From Manihot esculenta (taxonomy: Eukaryota; Streptophyta; Magnoliopsida; Malpighiales; Euphorbiaceae): 64,000 nt of DNA. The notes below the pieces were generated by a model. The model saw nothing but the letters and a program-made list of their open reading frames with translations, ran no database searches and was not told the DNA's origin. The number at the start of each line of letters is the position of its first letter. Position 1 is the first letter of the stretch. The DNA is taken from positions 35,389 through 99,388 of the forward strand of contig NC_035178.2 of assembly GCF_001659605.2 (NCBI RefSeq), read 5' to 3'. A program made the translations under genes and the position numbers. Of this stretch, positions 56,197-64,000 are shown in pieces.

Positions 56197-59100
56197 TGTA
56201 TTATGATTGAGATATATGTTTGTGTGCTGATATGCTATAGTATGTGTTGTCTTTCAGAGTTAAAATGCGAGGAACTCGTCGATCAGCTCGATTGAGTGGA
56301 GTCCCATCAGATAGTGAGGGATTAGCTGCTCGTCCTCCTGCATTGCCGAGGGCAAGGTCACAAAGATCTACCAGGGAAGGCATGTCAATAGACCCTAGAA
56401 GGTCTGTAGACGAGAGCAGAAGAGGGATAGTTAGAGGAGGTAGATCAGAGGAAGTGAGGGAGGCCATGGAGACTGATCCGTCTATGGATGAAGGTATGGG
56501 AGAATCCCAGGGAGGCATTCAGACCTCAGGTTTTGATTATCCAGCTGTTTCCCAGGATCCAGAGTATCCGATGGAGGGTATGTCGGAGTACTCTCGATTT
56601 GACCCATATCCTACATACATGCCATATATGCCTTATCCTTACTATTACCCACCATATCCTATGTATCCATCCTCCCCTATTCATCCAAGTGCAGCACACC
56701 CAGAAATAAATGAACCAGTACCCCCACCACCACAAACAGAACCAGCAGCCCTTGTTGCCCAAACACTTCCACCTAGTTCATCTGGAAGCAAGGTAAAGAT
56801 GACTGAGTACCTGAAATTGGATGCTCCTAAGTTCAATACAGGAGATGATCCATTTGAGTACTTGAGAACTGTGAGGATGATTACTGAAAAGTTAGGTGCA
56901 TATGATAGTAGAGCCATTGAGATGGCGGGGTTTACACTAAAGTGTAGGAAGGCTCGGAAATGGTTTAAGAACTATATAGAGCCTAGAATGACCAGCATGT
57001 CGTGGGGAGAGTTCGCCAATGAATTTGCAGGGTGGGCTTTTCCTGATAGTTCCAGGGAGATGAAGATAATAGAGTTTGAACAGTTGAGACAAACAGATGA
57101 GATGAGTGTTGATGAGTTTACAGATAAGTTCCTGGATTTACTTCAGTATGTGGGTCAGGCCTATGATACTGATCAGAAGAAAGCAAGGAGATATACCATG
57201 AGACTTCATCCCAGGTATTCTTCCTTGATCCTTCCAGCAGAAAAGGAGAGTTTTCACTCTATAGTAGATGCAGCCAGGAAGATGGAAGCTAGTGCCAATA
57301 TTCAGAAACAGTCAAAGGCACAGGCTTCGGGTTCTAAGGCCCCCAGTTCAGGCACTTCAGGTAGCAAAAGATGGGAAAAGGCAAAAGGAACAAAGAATAG
57401 GTTCTGGAGTAAAGTCAAGTCTGGTCTGGGAATGGGTAGTGGCTCAAGCTCTGGCACAGCTATTCCAGCATGTAGGAGATGTGGGAGACCACACAGAGGA
57501 GCTTATCAGTTTGGATCTTCAGCCTGTTTTAGATGTGGACAGGAAGGGCATTTTGCTAGAGAGTGTCATCAGGTGACTTTTGCACCATCCCAGCAGATGA
57601 GTTCAGGCAGTGTTGTACAGCCAGTAGGGCAGCCAGCGGCTCCAGCCATGCCTCAGAGTAGTGGCAGAGATAGAGGAAGAGGGGCAGCCTCTACTTCAGC
57701 AGCAGGTTCTCGAGGTGGAAATCCTGTAGCCCCAGCACGGATTTTCACTGTGACTCAGGAGGAGGCTAATACATCGAACACAGTGGTGTCAGGTAATCTC
57801 ATCATTGGGTGTTCAGATGTGTATGCTTTGATGGACCCCGGTGCTTCTCATTCCTTTATTGCTTCGAGAGCCATAGAGAGATTGGGTTTGATCAGTTCTG
57901 AGTTAGAGTATCCTCTCTGGGTCAGTGGACCCAAGTGCGACCCATCAGTGGCAGTGTCAGTCTGTCGTTTCAGTCCAGTGTTCATAGAGGGTAGATACCT
58001 TCCAGCTGACCTTGTGGTTCTAGATTTGACGGATTTTGATGTCATTCTAGGGATGGATTGGTTATCTACATATGGTGCTACCTTGGACTGCAGAGACAAG
58101 GTAGTTAGTCTCAGAGACCAGGATAGGTCGGAGTGTGTCTTCAGAGGAGATAGGAGAGGTACACCCAGAGGTCTAATTTCAGCCCTTCAGGCTCATCGTT
58201 TGCTTAGGAGGGATTGTCAGGGGTTTCTAGCTCATGTGAGAGAGCTAGATAGTCAGGTTAGGGAACCAGCTTCGATAACAGTAATTCGAGAGTTTCCAGA
58301 TGTGTTTCCAGACGACTTATCAGGACTACCGCCTGATAGGGAGATAGAGTTTGAAATTGAATTATTGCCTGATACCAGACCTATCTCTATTCCTCCCTAC
58401 AGGATGGCACCAGCAGAGTTAAAAGAGTTGAAAGAGCAGTTGCAGGACTTGGTAGATAAGGGTTTCATCCGCCCTAGTACCTCACCTTGGGGTGCTCCAG
58501 TGCTCTTTGTCAGAAAGAAGGATGGATCCCTTAGGCTTTGTATTGACTATAGACAGTTAAACAAGGTCACTACCAAGAATAGATATCCTTTGCCTAGGAT
58601 TGATGATCTATTCGACCAGCTAGCTGGAGCAGGTTGTTTTTCTAAAATAGATCTGAGATCCGGATATCATCAGTTGAGAGTCAGAGAGGCAGATGTGCCT
58701 AAGACAGCGTTCAGGACCAGATATGGGCACTATGAGTTCTTAGTGATGCCGTTCGGGTTGACTAATGCCCCTGCAGCATTCATGGATCTCATGAACAGGG
58801 TTTTCAGCGAGTTTCTGGATCACTTTGTGATTGTCTTTATCGATGACATCTTAGTGTATTCCAGAGATGCAGAGAAGCATGCCCAGCATCTGAGGATAGT
58901 TCTGCAGACACTGAGAGAGCATGGTTTATATGCCAAGTTCTCTAAGTGTGAGTTTTGGTTAAGGAGCATTTCCTTCTTGGGACACGTGGTATCAGCAGAT
59001 GGAATTGAGGTAGACCCCAAGAAGATTGAGGCTGTAGCTAACTGGCCCAGACCCACTACAGTGACAGAGATTAAAAGCTTTCTGGGACTGGCAGGTTACT

Positions 59101-61677
59101 ACAGGAGGTTCGTACAGGACTTTTCAAAGATAGCAGCTCCTATGACCAAACTGACTCAGAAGAATCAGAAGTTTATCTGGTCGGACCAGTGTGAAGAGAG
59201 CTTTGAAGAGCTCAAGAGGAGATTGACCACAGCACCAGTGCTAGCTCTGCCTGTTAGTGATGAGGATTTCACAGTGTTCTGTGATGCATCTCGAGTGGGA
59301 TTGGGTTGTGTTTTGATGCAACAGGATAGGGTGATTGCTTATGCTTCTAAACAGTTGAAGAAGCATGAGTTGAATTACCCCACCCATGACCTTGAGATGG
59401 CAGCAGTTATCTTTGCACTCAAGATGTGGAGGCATTATCTCTACGGGGTTAAATGCGAGATCTTCACTGATCACAAGAGTTTACAGTACACCTTGAGCCA
59501 GAGGGAGCTGAATTTGAGGCAGAGAAGATGGGTAGAATTGCTTAGTGATTATGATTGTAAGATCCAGTATCATCCGGGTAAGGCGAATGTGGTGGCAGAC
59601 GCCCTGAGCCGGAAATCACTAGGCAGTTTATCTCATATAGCAGCAGAGCGGAGACCAGTAGTGATGGAGCTTTATAAGCTCATTAAGGAGGGGTTACAGT
59701 TAGAGTTGTCTGGTACAGGTGCGTTGATAGCACAGATGAGAGTGACACCAGTGTTTCTGGAGCAGATCGCTCAGCAACAGCATGAGGACCCTGAGATGAT
59801 GAAAATTGCCAGGACTGTTCAGTCAGGCAACAGTGCGGAGTTTAGATTTGACAGTAAAGGGATCCTTCGCTATGGGAGTCGACTTTGTGAACCAGATAGT
59901 AGCAGTTTGAAAGAAGACATTATGAGGGAAGCTCATAATGCAAGGTATAGTGTTCACCCGGGAACCACCAAGATGTATCGGGATTTGAAAAAAGTGTATT
60001 GGTGGCCAGCCATGAAGAAGGAAGTGGCGCAGTTTGTGACAGCCTGTGAGACTTGTCAGCGGGTGAAACTAGAACATCAGAAGCCAGCTAGAATGCTTAA
60101 CCCACTGCCGATTCCAGAATGGAAATGGGAGAGCATAGCTATGGATTTTGTAGTGGGCTTACCAGCAGCATCCAATAGGATAGACTCTATATGGGTGATT
60201 GTGGACAGACTCACGAAATCTGCTCATTTCATTCCAGTTAGGAGTAACTATTCTGTGGATAGGTTGGCACAGGTTTATCTGGATGAGATAGTGAGATTGC
60301 ATGGAGTCCCAGTGTCTATAGTTTCAGACAGAGGACCTCAGTTTACCTCCAGATTTTGGTAAAGTCTGCAGAGTGCAATGGGCACGAGATTAAATTTTAG
60401 TACTGCTTTCCACCCATAGGCAGTTTATCTCATATAGCAGCAGAGCGGAGACCAGTAGTGATGGAGCTTTATAAGCTCATTGAGGAGGGGTTACAGTTAG
60501 AGTTGTCTGGTACAGGTGCGTTGATAGCACAGATGAGAGTGACACCAGTGTTTCTGGAGCAGATCGCTCAGAAACAGCATGAGGACCCTGAGATGATGAA
60601 AATTGCCAGGACTGTTCAGTCAGGCAACAGTGCGGAGTTTAGATTTGACAGCAAAGGGATCCTTCGCTATGGGAGTCGACTTTGTGTACCAGATAGTAGC
60701 AGTTTGAAAGAAGACATTATGAGGGAAGCTCATAATGCAAGGTATAGTGTTCACCCGGGAACCACCAAGATGTATCGGGATTTGAAAAAAGTGTATTGGT
60801 GGCCAGCCATGAAGAAGGAAGTGGCGCAGTTTGTGACAGCCTGTGAGACTTGTCAGCGGGTGAAACTAGAACATCAGAAGCCAGCTGGAATGCTTAACCC
60901 ACTGCCGATTCCAGAATGGAAATGGGAGAGCATAGCTATGGATTTTGTAGTGGGCTTACCAGCAGCATCCAACAGGATAGACTCTATATGGGTGATTGTG
61001 GACAGACTCACGAAATCTGCTCATTTCATTCCAGTTAGGAGTAACTATTCTGTGGATAGGTTGGCACAGGTTTATCTGGATGAGATAGTGAGATTGCATG
61101 GAGTCCCAGTGTCTATAGTTTCAGACAGAGGACCTCAGTTTACCTCCAGATTTTGGCAAAGTCTGCAGAGTGCAATGGGCATGAGATTAAATTTTAGTAC
61201 TGCTTTCCACCCACAGACTGATGGGCAGTCAGAGAGGACCATCCAGACCATAGAGGATATGCTCAGAATGTGTGTGTTAGACTTTGGCGGTTCTTGGAGG
61301 CAGAATCTACCTTTGGTGGAGTTTGCCTACAATAACAGTCATCATGCTAGCATTGGAATGGCTCCTTATGAGGCATTATATGGAAGGAAGTGCAGATCAC
61401 CTGTTTGCTGGGAAGAGGTAGGAGAGAAGGCTCTTGCAGGGCCAGAGTTAGTCGAGATTACTAGTAGAACAGTGCCTGTGATCAGAGAGAGGATCAGAAC
61501 AGCACAGAGTAGACAGAAAAGTTATGCAGACATTCGCAGGAAACTGTTAGAGTTTTAGGAAGGAGATTGGGTATTGCTGAAAGTGTCTCCAATGAAGGGA
61601 GTGGTTCGTTTTGGGAGAAAGGGTAAATTAGCTCCACGGTACATTGGACCTTTTGAGATTTTGCAGAGGATCGGAAA
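56197..61677 (+). pseudogene. Tekay Gag-Pol pseudogene, plus strand
   Basis: A short piece of leader (56197-56264) with CTGAT and GTCTTTCAG ending at 56257, then ATG at 56265 ([12 protein letters not shown]). Gag, zinc knuckle ([14 protein letters not shown]), protease (MDPGASHSF), RT (FIDDILVYS) and RNase H are readable without a break. Integrase is disrupted: a TAA at 60360-60362 replaces a glutamine codon, and a 797-bp tandem duplication shifts the frame. The second copy continues with an intact catalytic region (QSERTIQ), and a TAG at 61556-61558 again replaces glutamine. The protein end and the 3' LTR are lost where a younger LTR enters at 61678. The 5' LTR and PBS are also missing. It is close to, but distinct from, the complete element. 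Confidence 0.9.
59620..61213 (+). repeat. 797-bp tandem duplication in pol
   Basis: Unit 1 at 59620-60416 and unit 2 at 60417-61213, covering the end of RNase H through the integrase core. By eye about eight differences (1 percent). The junction joins CCACCCA to TAGGCAG. Since 797 leaves a remainder of two, the frame shifts between units. Confidence 0.9.
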
Positions 61678-63904
61678 TGTAATACCCGGCTAGACTCCGG
61701 TATCGGAATTCCTACCGTCCGGTGGAATCTCGGATGTCGGAAACCTCTAGGAGGGTAGAATCATGTTTTATAAAAATGTTTTAAGGTGTTTTATGATTTT
61801 AAGTATGAAATTAAATGAGTTTTTATAAGAAAAGTCCTTGGAGGAAAACCCAGGTTCGGCCGCCGAAAGTCAAGTTCGGCCGCCGAACATGCATGCGTTT
61901 TGGAGGCACTTTAGGCCCCCGAAAGCATGAGTGAGGGAAGTCCAGGTTCGGCCGCCGAAAGTCAAGTTCGGCCGCCGAACATTGCATGGATGCGGAGGCA
62001 CATTCGGCCCCCGAACGTGGTCTGGCCAGCCACTATAAAAGGGTCCCTTAGCCGAAAATGGGCGAGCTTTTTCTCCCCATTTCGGCCAAGGTGAGCATTC
62101 CGCTATCCTTCCCCAATCTTGAGTTTTTCCTTCCTTTTTCCATGATCTTTACAAGTTTATAACTTTGGTTTTGAAGATCTTTGAGCTTAGAACGAGTTTT
62201 GGAGCTTGGAGACCAAAAGTTGGAACTTCTCCCATCTCCAAGTCTAGATCTCCTCAACCCTCGATCTTCAAGAGGTAAGAGCCGATCTTAAGCTCAATGT
62301 ATGATTTAAACAAGTTTTATGAAGTTTTAAGGGGTAAAATGCATGTTAGGTTATATGTTGATGTTATGGGTATATATATTGATGTTTTGAACAATGTAGC
62401 TTGTTTGTGTGTGATTGAAGTGTTGTAGATGGGGTATATGTATGTTTGAGGCCCCTAGGAACTTGTATGCATGTTTTGGTTGAGATATATGCATGATTTG
62501 TGGGTTTGGGAGGCAGGAGGTTCATGTGAACCAAGTTTCTGCCCGTTTGGCAGAAACCAGGTTCGGCAGCCGAAGGAAGTTTCGGCCGCCGAACCCCTCT
62601 GTGGAGGCAGCTTTCGGCTGCCGAAGGTGCCCCGAAGAGACTTTCGTCTCTGTCTGGCACTTTCGGCCGCCGAAGGTGCCGCCGAACCTAGCTGAGTTTC
62701 GTCTCTGTCCAGGACTTTCGGCCGCCGAAGGTGCCGCCGAAAGTGCCCTGTTCAGCCATTTCATGCATATTTTCTGTGATGTTTTCATGATGTTTTAGGG
62801 GGGTTTTTGGGGGATATATTAGAGTCATGTTTATATATGTTTGGTCCCTCATTTGAGTCCACCTGTGTAGGTTCGGACCCGAGGAACCGAGGACCCCAGC
62901 AGTGAGTTCAGCTGCTTCGGTATTGTCAGAGTCAGCCAGAGGTGAGTAGGACTAACTCCATCTTTTAAAATTAAATGTTTTATCATGTTTCATGCATCAT
63001 GATTATGCAATAGGATGATTGCATTAGTATCACGAATATGTCGCATTGCATCTATTGTTGTTGATGTGGGTGAATGTAGGATGACCCAATTAGTCCAAGA
63101 CAGGAAGACCAGGACCCCATGCTACGGCCTGGCACAGAGTAAGCAAGTCCAGGCCCCAGTCTACAGGCCTGGCACAGAGTAAGGTACGGTTATGGGACTC
63201 GAAGACCAGGAGCCCAGAGGAGGCCCTGGGAAAATGGTAAGTAATGTATGTCATGACAGGAAGACCAGGCCCCATTCTACAGGCCTGGCACAGAGTTAAC
63301 TTGGACTATTTGGTGACGAGTTCACCCAACCCTTATGTGAATTGTTTGTGTTATGATGCATTCCATTTGAGCATAGTGTTAATGTGTTTTAATAGCTCTA
63401 CTCACTGGGCTTTTAGCTCACCCCTCTCCCTTTTCCCCCAGGCTTACAGGTACAGGACATAGTGCGGGAGTCCGGATAGAGTAAAGAGGACATGCTTATG
63501 TAATAGATAGATATGGACATGATCAAATTGTAATGTTAAAATACAGTATAGTTATGTAATGAGTTTTATGGATGTTAGTATGTGCTTGACCATAGATTGT
63601 TGTATCCCTTTTATACATGATCTTAGAGATTTTGTTGATGTTTATGTAAACCAGCTCAACAGATGTATGTTTACCATTGAGGGCACAGATGAGATCCCAC
63701 AGAGGGATCAAGGTTAGTAACGTTTATGCACAGGTTGAGTTTGGTTGATGAGTATGCAAAGGAAAAGTTTTAATTTTTGCTATTGTTGATCATGTATGGG
63801 ATTATACAGGTTTACAGGTCTATGTCAGGCTTGCTACGGTCCCGGCGGCCTTAAGTCGACCCGGATCCTAGCGCCGGTAGCGGTCCGATTTTCGGGTCGT
63901 TACA
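61678..63904 (+). repeat. 5' LTR of a Tekay-type element running off the window
   Basis: 2227 bp from TGTAATACCCGG to GGGTCGTTACA, followed by a PBS, so it is the 5' LTR of a plus-strand element inserted into the integrase end of the older pseudogene. Contents: box clusters (61852-62010 and 62560-62745), TATAAAA at 62034-62040, donor AAGAG|GTAAGA at 62275, inverted-repeat block (about 63100-63300, with the perfect arms CCAGGCC/GGCCTGG at its last unit), and CACTGGGC...AGCTCACCCC with CAG at 63441 and 63449. The body of the element is outside the window. Confidence 0.9.
62034..62040 (+). promoter_or_regulatory. TATA box of 5' LTR
   Basis: TATAAAA in CCACTATAAAAGGGTCCC, about 357 bp into the LTR, the conserved position in this LTR group. 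Confidence 0.75.
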
Positions 63905-63907
63905 GAA

Positions 63908-63920
63908 TGGTATCAGAGCC
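63908..63920 (+). other. primer-binding site, tRNA-iMet
   Basis: TGGTATCAGAGCC three bases after the LTR end. The remaining 80 bases of the window are leader sequence with GGTCGGACCTAGAGTG and GTCAAGCACAATAGG, matching the reverse complements in the other Tekay leaders. Confidence 0.95.
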
Positions 63921-64000
63921 CTAGTTCATATGGTCGGACCTAGAGTGTCGGGCTCATAGAGGTTATAGAAGGTCAAGCACAATAGGAAAAGATCATGTCC

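Noticed and set aside
1..64000. A host protein-coding gene or an immunity or defence system
   Set aside because: Every long frame is assigned to retrotransposon Gag or Pol, and the remaining sequence is LTR or satellite. I found no host domain.

Overview
This window contains no recognisable host gene. It is a stretch of repeat-dominated plant heterochromatin made of one satellite array and LTR retrotransposons nested inside it. The evidence for a plant is the set of element types: a Ty3/gypsy chromovirus of Tekay/Del type with a tRNA-iMet primer site, an Athila-like gypsy element with a tRNA-Asp primer site, Angela-like copia LTRs, and LTRs over 2 kb long. A eudicot is likely. The species cannot be read from the sequence.

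Backbone. An AT-rich satellite with monomers of about 205-295 bp occupies 10988-11812, 16440-26520, 29123-33616, 43316-44818 and 47420-47749. These are pieces of one array in one orientation, split by insertions. Between 16445 and 26431 five monomer types (A-B-C-D-E) repeat as a higher-order unit of about 1.25 kb, eight times. To the right the order decays into irregular monomers of about 230 bp.

Left part (1-10987). An RT-less Ty1/copia element has an Athila-like gypsy element (750-7262, duplicated target GGGAC) inside its gag gene, and a Tekay-type LTR abuts its leader at 1-471. The copia gag also carries a 392-bp tandem duplication. The open frame at 7772-10714 keeps protease and integrase but has lost reverse transcriptase.

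Middle part. An Angela-like copia solo LTR (11813-16439) contains a gypsy solo LTR (12320-15487). Two sister Tekay-type solo LTRs lie at 26521-29122 and 44819-47419. A complete Tekay-type element on the minus strand (33617-43315) has nearly identical 2.25-kb LTRs, PBS, PPT and one long Gag-Pol frame. Its integrase has lysine where the catalytic glutamate should be.

Right part (47750-64000). A second Athila-like element is interrupted by a truncated Tekay element (47972-52658) and abuts a truncated Tekay LTR (54672-56196). A plus-strand Tekay Gag-Pol pseudogene (56197-61677) carries a 797-bp tandem duplication and two stops. A further Tekay element enters at 61678 and runs off the window.

The most interesting signals are in the Tekay-type elements. 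A strong 5' splice site in the LTR and a conserved branch point, pyrimidine tract and AG just before the Gag ATG suggest a spliced leader that removes the primer-binding site. Inside that candidate intron, several LTR families carry a tandem run of short inverted repeats whose sequences differ while the ability to pair is kept.
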